Position numbers and translations under genes: made by a program
Part shown: positions 42,825 to 51,143 of the stretch, in pieces
Layout: every line of letters starts with the position of its first letter
Position numbering within the stretch: position 1 is the stretch's first letter
Assembly (NCBI RefSeq): GCF_041740695.1
Contig: NZ_JBGSLK010000025.1
Coordinates: 20,010-84,009, forward strand
DNA length: 64,000 nucleotides
Direction: 5' to 3'
Source: Haliscomenobacter sp041740695
Lineage (GTDB): Bacteria; Bacteroidota; Bacteroidia; Chitinophagales; Saprospiraceae
The notes under the pieces: generated by a model
The model's input: only the letters and a program-made list of their open reading frames with translations
Databases searched by the model: none
Told to the model about the DNA's origin: nothing

Positions 42825-44525
42825 TTATAAATTGCGTTTTTTAAATTCGCTCAGCGCGTAATTCGCGGCACGAGCCGTGATGGCCATATAGGTCAGCGAC
42901 GGGTTTTGTGTACCAGTGGAAGTCATACAAGCCCCATCGGTTACAAAGACGTTTTTGCAGTCGTGCACCTGGTTCCATTTGTTCAGGATGGAAGTTTTAG
43001 GGTCAGCACCCATTCTCACCCCGCCCATTTCGTGGATGTCGGAGCCCGGGTTCGACTTGGTGTCATTGGCATTGATGTTTTTGAATCCCGCTCTGCTGAA
43101 CATTTCATTCACTTGCTCCTGAAAATCTTTGACCATCTTGTCGTCGTTTTCAGTCCAGGCTACGGAAGTGATCAGTTGTGGGATGCCGTACTTGTCCTTG
43201 AGTTCGGTATGGAGGCGCAGGTGATTGGACTCAATGGGCACGCTCTCTCCCTGCATCCACGCGCTGACGTTCCAGTTGCCAAGTTGGGGATGGATGAGTT
43301 GATTTTTCAGGTCTTCGCCGATGCCATCGCGGTTCGTATAGGTGCCCCGCCCGGCACCAATCCCGATGGAGTAGCCACGTAGAAAGTCAGTATCTTGCTT
43401 GAGCACGTTGCGGAAGCGTGGGATGTAGCCATTGCTCGGATTTTTGCCCGAAGTGGTTTTGTCCAGGAAGCCTTCTACCTGGGCATTGGCTTTGCCCCGA
43501 TAATTGTGGCAGGCGAAATATTTGCCCAACACTCCACTGTCATTGCCCAAGCCCGTGGGAAAGCGCTCCGAAATGGAGTTGAGCATGATCATGTTGCTAT
43601 TGACTGCGCCAGCGTTCACAAAAATCACTTTGGCGTAGTACTCGATCATTTCTTTGGTATTGGCGTCGATGATTCTTACGCCGCTGGCTTTGCCTTTTTT
43701 CTCGTCGTAAATGATGGAATGCACCACGGAATCGGGCCGCAAGGTCATTTTCCCTGTTTTCGCCGCCCAGGGCAACGTCGAAGCGTTGGCACTAAAATAG
43801 CCACCAAAGGGGCAACCCCGGTTACACAGGTTGCGGTGTTGGCACTTGCCCCGGCCTTGCTGCAAATGAATGGGCTGAGGACTGGTGATATGGGCACAAC
43901 GCCCCTGGATCAATTGTCGATCGGTGTAGTTTTTCGCCAGCACGCCTTGCAAGTGTTGTTCCACACAGTTCAATTCAATGGGGGGCAAAAACTCCCCATC
44001 GGGCAAGTGTGGCAAACCGTCCTTGTTGCCCGAAATGCCTGCAAACTTTTCAACGTGGCTGTACCAGGGCGCAATATCGGCGTAACGAATCGGCCAGTCG
44101 ATGGCATAGCCATCCCGGGCCGGGCCTTCAAAATCGAAATCACTCCAACGCTGGGTTTGGCGCGCCCAGAGCAAGGACTTGCCCCCCACATGATAGCCAC
44201 GCGTCCAGGTGAAGGGCTTTTCCTGCACAAAAGGTTGCTCATCGGCTTTGAGGGCCCAGTGCAGGGTTTCTTCCCGCATAAAGCTGCGACCATAGTTTTC
44301 CCGTAAGGCCAGTGGCACCTGCCCCCGGTGTTCAAATTCCCAGGGATGTTTGTTGGCAGTGGGGTAATCTTCGATGTGTTTGACATCGCGCCCCCGTTCG
44401 AGTACGAGGGTTTTGAGTCCACCATCACACAATTCTTTGGCGGCCCAGCCACCACTGATGCCCGAACCTATGACGATGGCGTCGTAGCTGTTCTTTTTGC
44501 GAGCGTTTATATTGAGATTGGCCAT
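42825..44525 (-). CDS. GMC-family FAD oxidoreductase (large subunit)
   Basis: A 566-residue protein started at ATG 44525. The Rossmann FAD site is DAIVIGSGISGGWAAKELCD (about residues 15-30). A Cys-rich segment CQHRNLCNRGCPFGG near residue 230 is shared with gluconate-, sorbitol- and fructose-dehydrogenase-type GMC proteins. The C-terminal part has the MTSTGTQNPSLTYMA stretch with the Asn of the active site. It oxidises a sugar or polyol hydroxyl to a ketone. It has no obvious own signal. The upstream gene (gluconate 2-dehydrogenase subunit 3-like, with an export signal) would carry it out by co-export. No heme c subunit is adjacent. Confidence 0.9.
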   Translation of the reverse strand: MANLNINARKKNSYDAIVIGSGISGGWAAKELCDGGLKTLVLERGRDVKHIEDYPTANKHPWEFEHRGQVPLALRENYGRSFMREETLHWALKADEQPFVQEKPFTWTRGYHVGGKSLLWARQTQRWSDFDFEGPARDGYAIDWPIRYADIAPWYSHVEKFAGISGNKDGLPHLPDGEFLPPIELNCVEQHLQGVLAKNYTDRQLIQGRCAHITSPQPIHLQQGRGKCQHRNLCNRGCPFGGYFSANASTLPWAAKTGKMTLRPDSVVHSIIYDEKKGKASGVRIIDANTKEMIEYYAKVIFVNAGAVNSNMIMLNSISERFPTGLGNDSGVLGKYFACHNYRGKANAQVEGFLDKTTSGKNPSNGYIPRFRNVLKQDTDFLRGYSIGIGAGRGTYTNRDGIGEDLKNQLIHPQLGNWNVSAWMQGESVPIESNHLRLHTELKDKYGIPQLITSVAWTENDDKMVKDFQEQVNEMFSRAGFKNINANDTKSNPGSDIHEMGGVRMGADPKTSILNKWNQVHDCKNVFVTDGACMTSTGTQNPSLTYMAITARAANYALSEFKKRNL

Positions 44526-44542
44526 TTTTGTTGAAATTTTAA

Positions 44543-45064
44543 CTAGCTTTTTACGGGAACACATCCATGATAATGCCCCGGCACCATTTCATACTTCAAA
44601 AAAGTCGTCAGTACATACTCCGAAGTGGTGTAGCCCTGAATGGTCAGGTTTTTGATGAGGCTGTAAAAGTCTTTTAAATCCTTATCCTCCCCTTTTTCAA
44701 TCTCCAGCAATAGAGCCTGTTTTTGGGCAAGGGGAAGGGCAGTAAATCCCTGTTGGAATTTGGATTGCGCGATATTGTCCACCCGAGTCAGGCTCTTTTC
44801 TACGTTTTCAACTACTTTTTTGTCGTAGCAGTCTGCCAGCATCGTGTTGATAAAGGCGGGCACGCCCAAGGATTTGGCCCCTTTAGTGTCCGATTCAGGA
44901 ATGATGGCTTCAATGATGAGCGCCAGGGTATTGCCTTCCAGGGTAGGCAGCGGCAGGGCCATTGGGGGCAAAGTTTCCAGCGACCAGGCCTTGGCCCAGG
45001 TCGGTAGCGCGATCAGGCCTCCAGCCAATAACGCCATATTTTTGATGGATTTGCGTCGTTGCAT
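44543..45064 (-). CDS. Gluconate 2-dehydrogenase subunit 3-family protein
   Basis: A 173-residue protein started at ATG 45064. The N-terminus RRKSIKNMALLAGGLIALPTW is a Tat-like signal. The mature part (EAIIPESDTKGAKSLGVPAFINTMLADCYDKK) matches the subunit-3 family that partners GMC flavoproteins of gluconate/sorbitol dehydrogenase type. It is 17 bases upstream of the GMC gene. The longer frame starting at 45154 begins in the palindromic element (its ATG spells MNTYFCPL) and is not the real start. It is the likely Tat-exported helper of the GMC subunit. Confidence 0.85.
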   Translation of the reverse strand: MQRRKSIKNMALLAGGLIALPTWAKAWSLETLPPMALPLPTLEGNTLALIIEAIIPESDTKGAKSLGVPAFINTMLADCYDKKVVENVEKSLTRVDNIAQSKFQQGFTALPLAQKQALLLEIEKGEDKDLKDFYSLIKNLTIQGYTTSEYVLTTFLKYEMVPGHYHGCVPVKS

Positions 45065-45133
45065 GTAGTAGTATTGTAGAGTTGTTGTGATCTTAATTTG
45101 TTCAATTAAATAGAACCCGTCCGACCTTTGTAG

Positions 45134-45248
45134 TGGGCAAAAATAAGTGTTCATTTTTTCTAAGCCAAAGGATTTGATAAGACACTTAAAATGAACCGTT
45201 TACTTATCAAATCCTTTGGCAAAATGAACCTTTATTTTTTTATCGCCC
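45134..45248. repeat. MITE-like palindromic element, copy 2
   Basis: About 115 bp, the same family as 21351-21470: ends GTGGGCAAAAATAAGTGTTC and CTTTATTTTTTTATCGCCC, inner GCCAAAGGATT/AATCCTTTGGC. The stop codon of the downstream-facing serine hydrolase gene (45240-45242) lies inside its right end. A spurious start (MNTYFCPL) also lies in it. Confidence 0.9.
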
Positions 45249-46808
45249 TTTGAGGATCGGCCGCACATCTTTATTGTTTGCACTCAAGCGGGTACGGCTA
45301 TTGTTGAAACTCAATTCGAGCTGATCTCCCGTAAAGTTGAACGTCAACAAATCGTGGTGTGGGCTTTCGATGTAGCGTAGGGTCAGAATAAAGGTATTTT
45401 CGTCTTTCCAATATCCGTTGATCGCGGTTTTTTTCAAACGAATGCCACTGGCGCGGGAAACAGGTTTGGACATCAATTCATTGCCAGGGAAAGTGGTTTC
45501 TCCAAATTTCCAGGCACCCAGGCCTGCACTCATGCTGTAGTTTTCCTGGTCACCCTGCCAATCGAGGGTACATTTGTTTTTGGAAAAAGCCAGTCGAATA
45601 CTTTTTAAGCCCATTTCATTGGGTTCCAATTGAAAACTGCGCTTGGACCAAGGGGCCGGGATGCTGCTTTTTTCCACGGACAAAGCCAGCCCTGCCGTTT
45701 TGCTCTTCAGATTCGTGATGGCGCTGACGTCGGCATTGCGGGCGTCAAAAGCGGGCAGCAGGTGTTCCCAAACCAAATCCAGTTGCCCTTGCATGTTCGG
45801 ACTTTCACTGGTGATGACCAGCACGGCGTCCTGCTCGGGCAGGACGATGGTATATTGACCATTGGCTCCATCGCCCCGGTAAGCATTATTGCGGCAGCGC
45901 CAAAACTGATAGCAGTAACCCTGTAGCCAATCGTTCTCCGCATTGGGGCGGGCAGGATTGGCTGGCGCAGGCTGTTGAATTTTGAAACTGGTTGCTTCTT
46001 CAATCCAAGCTTTGGACACCACTTGCTGGCCATTCCAGCTGCCTTTTTGCAGCAACAGCTGGCCAAATTTGGCCAGGTCTTCGGTTTTGACCCGGAGCCC
46101 CCAACCTCCTACATTGATGCCTTTGGGGCAGGTTTCCCAGTCCATACCTTCGATTTGGAGCGGATCAAACAAGCGAGGTTTGAGGTAATCGACGACTTTT
46201 TGCCCAGTCACTTTTTGCACGATTGCACTACATATGTAAGTGGCAGCGCTGTTGTACAAAAACTGGGTGCCGGGCTGGTATTTGAAGGGGTAAGCCAGGA
46301 AAGCTTTGACCCAATCTTCCTCTTTGCGCATGGCCTGCGAGGTATCTATCTCGTGGCCAACCGACATAGTCAAGAGGTCTTTGATGCTCAATTGGCGCAG
46401 TTCCGGGCTGATGTTGGCGGGTAGGGATTCGGGGAAAAACTGTATTACTGGATCCGTGACCTTGAGTTTGCCTTCCATCACGGCAAAACCTACCGCCGTA
46501 GACACAAAACTTTTGCTCATCGAGTACATGGTATGCCGCAAATCGGGGGCATAAGGAGCCCACCAACCCTCGGCGATCACCTGACCGTGGCGCAAGAGCA
46601 TAAAACTGTGGAACTCGTGTTTGCTTTGGTTGATCGCATCGATAAAAGCGATGATCCGAGCAGCATCGACTCCCTGTGCTGCTGGGGTACTACGGGGGAG
46701 CATGCCATTGGTTTTGAGCAAAAACGCTTTAGGAAAACCAGCTCCCAAGCCAAAGTACAGACTAGTCAGCCCAATTTGAGCGACAAATGCTCGGCGCGTT
46801 GAACCCAT
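45240..46808 (-). CDS. Tat-exported serine hydrolase (beta-lactamase fold)
   Basis: A 522-residue protein with a Tat-like N-terminus (STRRAFVAQIG, then a hydrophobic stretch). Catalytic motifs: SMSKSF near residue 95 (SxxK) and YNSAATY (YxN). A C-terminal extra domain of ~140 residues (from KTAGLALSVEKSS) looks like the beta-sandwich often fused to this family. It could be a beta-lactamase-like esterase or peptidase. The gene ends inside the palindromic element at 45240. Whether it belongs with the GMC operon is unclear: it is on the same strand but upstream, with the element between. Confidence 0.87.
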   Translation of the reverse strand: MGSTRRAFVAQIGLTSLYFGLGAGFPKAFLLKTNGMLPRSTPAAQGVDAARIIAFIDAINQSKHEFHSFMLLRHGQVIAEGWWAPYAPDLRHTMYSMSKSFVSTAVGFAVMEGKLKVTDPVIQFFPESLPANISPELRQLSIKDLLTMSVGHEIDTSQAMRKEEDWVKAFLAYPFKYQPGTQFLYNSAATYICSAIVQKVTGQKVVDYLKPRLFDPLQIEGMDWETCPKGINVGGWGLRVKTEDLAKFGQLLLQKGSWNGQQVVSKAWIEEATSFKIQQPAPANPARPNAENDWLQGYCYQFWRCRNNAYRGDGANGQYTIVLPEQDAVLVITSESPNMQGQLDLVWEHLLPAFDARNADVSAITNLKSKTAGLALSVEKSSIPAPWSKRSFQLEPNEMGLKSIRLAFSKNKCTLDWQGDQENYSMSAGLGAWKFGETTFPGNELMSKPVSRASGIRLKKTAINGYWKDENTFILTLRYIESPHHDLLTFNFTGDQLELSFNNSRTRLSANNKDVRPILKGR

Positions 46809-47157
46809 TGTTTATAGTTTATGGTTTACGTAAAACAGATGTTTCCTTTGGCGCTTCATTTCGTTAAACGAATAAATTTTGTTGGTTTATAGTTCACTCA
46901 AATTTATGTTTTTATTTCTGGAAAAATAATAAGGTACAGCTGCATTTCCAAATCTCTGCTAATTTAGAGAAGATAAATTACCTTCGTCGACATGCTAAGG
47001 AACGGAAATCAAATAAAGCTGCATTTCGGCTGGGCCCTTTTTTGATTTCGCTGCGTTACTCGTTAGTTGCGTAGGCTTGCTATGCGCCTTCCTCGTGCCT
47101 TGCCAAATCAAAAAATTGCCGAGCCAATTCTGTACCTTTATTTGATTTCTGTTCCTT
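46809..47157. other. 349-bp intergenic region with a long inverted repeat
   Basis: Divergent region between the serine hydrolase (-) and the Crp/Fnr gene (+). 46809-46995 is AT-rich with no clear feature. 46996-47158 is the palindromic element described separately. Confidence 0.6.
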
Positions 47158-47158
47158 A
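46996..47158. repeat. 163-bp inverted repeat ending on the Crp start codon
   Basis: Arms TAAGGAACGGAAATCAAATA (46996) and its near complement ending at 47158 (TTTATTTGATTTCTGTTCCT...). A second inner set pairs TTTTTTGATTT with AAATCAAAAAA. The start codon of the next gene (47158-47160) begins on the last base. Confidence 0.8.
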
Positions 47159-47733
47159 TGACCAATGCACGCGATTATTTACTGTCTATTTGGCCACAGC
47201 TTCCCGGAGAAGTGGTAGAAGACCTGGCGGCCATTTTTCAGGAGCACAGCGCCAAACGCAAAACCATACTCACCGCCGAAGGTGAAGTGGAAAAATACCT
47301 CTACTTGGTGCAAGATGGGGTACAACGGGCGTATGCCATTGGGAGCGACGGGCGTGAGGCCACGCTGGTGTTTACTTATGCGCCCTCTTTTTCAGGAGTG
47401 GCCGATTCTTTTTTGTTGCAACGGCCTTCGCGGTATTGGTTTGAAACGCTTACCCCGAGTAAATTTTTACGCGCGAGTTTTCGGGATTTTGATGCCGTTT
47501 TGCTCAAACATCCGCTGTTGGAGCGCCTAATTCGTTTGGCCTTGAGCGAAACGTTAGAGGGCGTATTGGTGCGCCAGATCGAATTACAATCGTATACCGC
47601 CGAGCAGCGCTTTCGAACCTTGATGGCACGGAGCCCACACCTGTTGCAGCTCGTTCCACACAAATACATTGCCAATTACCTGGGCATGGACGCCACCAAC
47701 TTCAGCAAACTTTTGGGGCAAATCAAGATCTGA
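47158..47733 (+). CDS. Crp/Fnr-family transcriptional regulator
   Basis: A 191-residue protein with an N-terminal cyclic-nucleotide-binding-like beta-roll (about 20-110; FQEHSAKRKTILTAEGEVEKYLYLVQDGVQ) and a C-terminal winged helix-turn-helix (about 160-190; HKYIANYLGMDATNFSKLLGQ). No Fe-S Cys set of the FNR type is seen, and the Glu/Arg that bind cAMP in Crp are not obvious, so the effector is unknown. Its ATG is the last base of an inverted repeat plus two, so the promoter must lie in or upstream of that repeat. It is followed by a DinB-family gene. Confidence 0.88.
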   Translation: MTNARDYLLSIWPQLPGEVVEDLAAIFQEHSAKRKTILTAEGEVEKYLYLVQDGVQRAYAIGSDGREATLVFTYAPSFSGVADSFLLQRPSRYWFETLTPSKFLRASFRDFDAVLLKHPLLERLIRLALSETLEGVLVRQIELQSYTAEQRFRTLMARSPHLLQLVPHKYIANYLGMDATNFSKLLGQIKI

Positions 47734-47744
47734 ACGCATGTTTA

Positions 47745-47775
47745 AGCAAATCTTGGTTTTTACCAAGGTTTTTGG
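47745..47775 (+). terminator. Weak hairpin after the Crp/Fnr gene
   Basis: CTTGG-TTTTTA-CCAAG followed by GTTTTTGG. Short 5-bp stem, so only a possible terminator. Confidence 0.3.
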
Positions 47776-47812
47776 AGTGGAAGCCCCGTAGGTTTGCAGA
47801 AAAATAACACAT

Positions 47813-48391
47813 ATGCAAGCCAATACCCTTTTGGATACCCTCTACCAGCAGACCGAAACCATGCTGGACAAAGCTGTAAGTGAATGGCAAAACATGCCGC
47901 CACAAAAACTGAATGTGGAGCCAGCCCCGGGCAGATGGAGCGCGGCACAATGCCTGGCGCACTTGAATGCTTACGGGAATTACTATTTGCCCGCCATTGA
48001 AAAAGCCATTCAACAGGCCAAACAGTCTGGGAGTACGCCAACTGATGAATTTCGAAGTAGTTGGCTAGGTACATATTTTACAAAATTGATGCAACCGGAT
48101 TCCAAAACCAAAATGAAATCACCTACTAACGCGATCCCACCCACATTTTTAAATCCTGCGGCAGCTTTGGCCCAATTCATCGACCAACAAGAGCGGATGT
48201 TGAAACTGATCGAAGCAGCCCGAACGGTGAACTTGAATCAAGTGCGAATTCCCATTTCCATTGCGCAGTGGATTCGTCTGAAATTGGGCGATACCTTTGG
48301 GTTTTATACAGCGCATCATCGGCGGCATGTGTTGCAGGCGGAGCGGGCATTGGAGGCAGTTTCGAATCCGGTAATGGCAGCGGTGAAGTGA
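47813..48391 (+). CDS. DinB-family putative metal-dependent hydrolase/transferase
   Basis: A 192-residue four-helix-bundle protein of the DinB/YfiT-like superfamily. Visible are GRWSAAQCLAHLNAYGNYYL (first metal His, about 50) and FGFYTAHHRRHVLQAERAL (second His pair, near residue 170). Proteins of this fold often use three His to bind Ni/Zn and act on thiols or bacillithiol; function here is not defined. It lies 79 bases after the regulator on the same strand and ends before a bidirectional hairpin. Confidence 0.85.
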   Translation: MQANTLLDTLYQQTETMLDKAVSEWQNMPPQKLNVEPAPGRWSAAQCLAHLNAYGNYYLPAIEKAIQQAKQSGSTPTDEFRSSWLGTYFTKLMQPDSKTKMKSPTNAIPPTFLNPAAALAQFIDQQERMLKLIEAARTVNLNQVRIPISIAQWIRLKLGDTFGFYTAHHRRHVLQAERALEAVSNPVMAAVK

Positions 48392-48426
48392 TTTTGAGGC
48401 AGAATGGGTATAAATGCACCATTGCT

Positions 48427-48519
48427 GAGGTGTTTCTTAAGTGTCTTAGGTTTCTTAGGTGGTAAAAAATGGAGCGCGGCATATTTTTCACCACCTAAAA
48501 AACCTAAGACAGCACCTCA
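48427..48519. repeat. Convergent-gene hairpin, copy C (bidirectional terminator-like)
   Basis: Left GAGGTGTTTCTTAAGTGTCT... and right ...CACCACCTAAAAAACCTAAG pair, with CCTAAG/CTTAGG cores, same family as 27126 and 30046. Its right end meets the stop codon of the response regulator (48517-48519). Confidence 0.85.
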
Positions 48520-49302
48520 CCTCCCCAACCACCCCTTAAACGCCTCCACCTTTTCCCGACTGATCAACACATCCTCCTCATCCGGTGGCTCTCTCAGTAT
48601 CACCTTCAAGCGGCTGTTGGTGTAGCTGGCCACTGATTTGATCGCCCCAATCGAGATGATGTACTTGCGGTTGATGCGGTAAAAATCGGCGGGATCAAGC
48701 AGGTCTTCCACTTGCTCCAGGGTATAGTCGATCAGGTATTTGCGGCCATTTTGGTGGCGCAACCAGACGATTTTGTTTTCGCTGTACAGGTAGTCGATTT
48801 CATGGCTGTTGATGCTGTGTAGGTGGTCGCCAATTTTGACCATGAAGCGGGTTTTGTAAGTCGGTTGCCGGATTTGGCTACTCATTTGTTGCATCAGGAG
48901 GCGCATCAACTCGGCATCGGGTATTGGTGCAGTGGCAGGAGATTCAGCACTCAGCAAGCGCCATTTTTCCAGCGCTTTTTGCAGATCAGCCAGCTCAAAT
49001 GGTTTCAACAAATAATCGATGCTGTTGACCTTAAAGGCACGCAGCGCGTACTCATCATAAGCGGTGGTAAAAATGATTGGGCAGGTAATGGCGCATTGCT
49101 CAAAAATGGAAAAACTCAAACCATCGGCCAATTGGATGTCGAAAAAAGCCAGATCTGGTCGGGCATTTTCGCTAAACCAACGCACCGCCTCCCGCACCGA
49201 GTCCAATACGGTCAGCACCTCTACATCCTTTTCGATGCGTTGTAAAGCCTGGATCAATCCTTCGGCGGCCAGTTCTTCGTCTTCAACAATCACTATTCTC
49301 AT
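48517..49302 (-). CDS. LytTR-family response regulator
   Basis: A 261-residue protein. An N-terminal receiver domain (1-120) has the acidic pocket IVEDEE and phospho-acceptor Asp55 in LAFFDIQLADG, Lys near residue 103 (LLKPF). A C-terminal LytTR DNA-binding domain (about 155-255) has FMVKIGDHLHSINSHEIDYL and FYRINRKYIISIGAIKS. It is overlapped by the sensor kinase gene (4 bases), its partner. Targets may include cell-wall or surface functions by analogy with LytSR; none is visible. Confidence 0.94.
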   Translation of the reverse strand: MRIVIVEDEELAAEGLIQALQRIEKDVEVLTVLDSVREAVRWFSENARPDLAFFDIQLADGLSFSIFEQCAITCPIIFTTAYDEYALRAFKVNSIDYLLKPFELADLQKALEKWRLLSAESPATAPIPDAELMRLLMQQMSSQIRQPTYKTRFMVKIGDHLHSINSHEIDYLYSENKIVWLRHQNGRKYLIDYTLEQVEDLLDPADFYRINRKYIISIGAIKSVASYTNSRLKVILREPPDEEDVLISREKVEAFKGWLGR

Positions 49303-50324
49303 GCGGGAATCAGGGGGATTTTAACGGTAAAAAAACCGGGTTCCTGTGGAGTGAGTACGGGTTTATCACTTAAAAACTTATAGCGCGCACTGATGTTTTC
49401 CAAACCAACCCCCGTCGATTCACCTACGTTCAATTTGGTTTGTAACTTATTGCGAATTACCATATAATCCTCATTTTCTAAAAGTACTTGAATGAGCAAT
49501 GGATTTGATTTTGACGCTTCATTGTGTTTCAAAGCATTTTCGACCAACATCTGCAAAGTTAAGGGTGCCAGGCTGATGCCTTCCAATTGGCTCAATGCCG
49601 GATCAATCTCAATCTGTAAACTCTCCCCAAAGCGGATTTTCATCAAAAAAACATACGCTTCCAGTTGTTTCAGCTCTTCTTCCAGGGGCACCACTTCCTT
49701 TTCCCGGCTGTCGAGCACATAGCGGTACACATTGGCCAATTGTTTGATGAAACGTTCAGCCAAGTCCGCGTCTTTGTGCACCAAAGTAGCCAGCACATTG
49801 AAGTTGTTGAATAAAAAATGGGGATTGACCTGGTTTTTCAGGGTTTCGTAGCGCGCGGCCATTTGTTCCTTTTTCAGTTGTTCCGCTTCAATCAGCGTTT
49901 CTTTCCAGGCCAGCAAAAAACCTCGCCCATGCATGAAGGCGGAGATCAAGACGGTGATGATTAGGGTAACAAAAAATGATCCGTTCATAATTTCATGCCT
50001 GAGTCCGTCCCAGGTAAGCATCCAGGGGTACAGAACGCTGGATAGCCAGACCAAAATCAGCCAGGCCACAAAAGTATAAATGAGTGTAGCAAAAACAGTC
50101 ACCACCAAACGGGTTGTGGAGTTTTTAGTCCAGGGAAAATGAATGCTCAATGCATCGGCTAGATATGAATTTCCACTCCACATAAATACGCTTCCTGTGC
50201 CATTCATAATCCATTGCCGGAAAAAAATCCACAGGCTCCTTTCATCGTCAAAAAGCAATTCCAGGCCGCTGAGGGCGCCGCCCAGGAGGAGGAAGACGAG
50301 GACGAATTCTTTGAGGTATTTCAC
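49299..50324 (-). CDS. LytS/YehU-type sensor histidine kinase
   Basis: About 341 residues from a GTG at 50324; a longer frame starts with TTG at 50390, in the loop of an inverted repeat, and is not trusted. Four hydrophobic helices (about residues 10-155 of the longer frame), then NQVNPHFLFNNFNVL with the phospho-acceptor His (His191 in the longer frame) and a degenerate HATPase_c domain (about 290-360, LVENALKHN and GVGLENISARYKFL). It phosphorylates the LytTR regulator encoded next (ATGA overlap). Signal unknown. The start is uncertain because of the repeat upstream. Confidence 0.9.
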   Translation of the reverse strand: MKYLKEFVLVFLLLGGALSGLELLFDDERSLWIFFRQWIMNGTGSVFMWSGNSYLADALSIHFPWTKNSTTRLVVTVFATLIYTFVAWLILVWLSSVLYPWMLTWDGLRHEIMNGSFFVTLIITVLISAFMHGRGFLLAWKETLIEAEQLKKEQMAARYETLKNQVNPHFLFNNFNVLATLVHKDADLAERFIKQLANVYRYVLDSREKEVVPLEEELKQLEAYVFLMKIRFGESLQIEIDPALSQLEGISLAPLTLQMLVENALKHNEASKSNPLLIQVLLENEDYMVIRNKLQTKLNVGESTGVGLENISARYKFLSDKPVLTPQEPGFFTVKIPLIPA

Positions 50325-50340
50325 GGTGTTTAAGTTGAGG

Positions 50341-50446
50341 AAGGTTGAGTGAGGTTGAGAAGGTTTAGGCTGCCGCAGCGATTTTGACAAATTCTCGTGT
50401 GAGCCGCTGCGGTAGCCTAAACCTTCTCAACCTCCCTCAACTTTCT
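50341..50446. repeat. Inverted repeat upstream of the sensor kinase
   Basis: Left GAGGTTGAGAAGGTTTAGGC and right complementary half CCTAAACCTTCTCAACCTC, inner CCGCAGCG/CGCTGCGG. It lies between the stop of the preceding minus-strand gene and the kinase start, which it may have altered. Confidence 0.85.
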
Positions 50447-50457
50447 AAACCAATTTA

Positions 50458-51105
50458 CTATTTCACTTTTTCCGCCAATTCACCAGCCTCCGTTGCACCC
50501 CAGTTCGGATGAAAAGCAGAAGCTGGTTTAAAGGCAGCATAAGCAGCTACGGCCTTTTGTAAATCGGGGGCAGCCTTAGCAGCGCCGCCGCCAAAAAACT
50601 CGGGCATATTGAGGGTGAAGTTGCCCCGAAGATAATAAACTCTGGGATTGGCGGGGTTCAAAGACTCGGCTTTTCCCAGTGTCGCAAAAATTTTCCCACT
50701 CATTTCGGCACCTTTAGTCATTGGGTCTTCTAGCAGTTGTAATTGATAAGCAAAGGCTTCCAACGCCACCAACTCAGATTCGTTGGGGGCAATTTTTTGA
50801 CCCGCCTGGATTTCACTCAAGGCCGTTTTGGCCAATGCCTGCGCTTCGGTCATGTTGCTTTCCATGATGCTGTACCCGGCCCAAAGGTGGTTGAGCGCTG
50901 CGTAGTATTGGGGCAACCACTCGGCAGCTTCGGCACTGGCAATGCGAGAAAAAGTATTGGCGGTATTTTTCAGGTCTTCAGGTCCTTTGGCTGCCGACAT
51001 CTGGCCGAGCGCTTTGCCCATGGCCATTTGGAATTTTTCATTTTGGGCGCTTAGGCTGGTGGCGCAGAGGGTGAAGGTGATTAGGAAAATTGCGAGATTT
51101 TTCAT
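50458..51105 (-). CDS. Secreted helical-repeat (TPR-like) protein
   Basis: A 215-residue protein with a signal peptide (NLAIFLITFTLCATSLSA). The mature part is alpha-helical and Ala-rich, with TPR-like helices (WLPQYYAALNHLWAGYSIM, ALAKTALSEIQAGQKIAPNES, NPANPRVYYLRGNFTL). I recognise it as a conserved Bacteroidota secreted protein of unknown function. It lies between the TonB receptor gene and the LytS kinase on the same strand. A role as a periplasmic partner of the receptor is conceivable. Confidence 0.7.
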   Translation of the reverse strand: MKNLAIFLITFTLCATSLSAQNEKFQMAMGKALGQMSAAKGPEDLKNTANTFSRIASAEAAEWLPQYYAALNHLWAGYSIMESNMTEAQALAKTALSEIQAGQKIAPNESELVALEAFAYQLQLLEDPMTKGAEMSGKIFATLGKAESLNPANPRVYYLRGNFTLNMPEFFGGGAAKAAPDLQKAVAAYAAFKPASAFHPNWGATEAGELAEKVK

Positions 51106-51143
51106 TGTGTTATGGTTTTTCAGTTGATTGATTTTTGGTTATT

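Noticed and set aside
43395..44306. A 303-codon + strand open frame across the GMC oxidoreductase gene
   Set aside because: Antisense to a clear GMC protein with FAD motif and conserved Cys segment; shadow frame.
45065..45154. Longer N-terminus of the gluconate dehydrogenase subunit 3 gene
   Set aside because: Its ATG lies in a palindromic element (MNTYFCPL, also found at 54358); the Tat-like signal starts at 45064.
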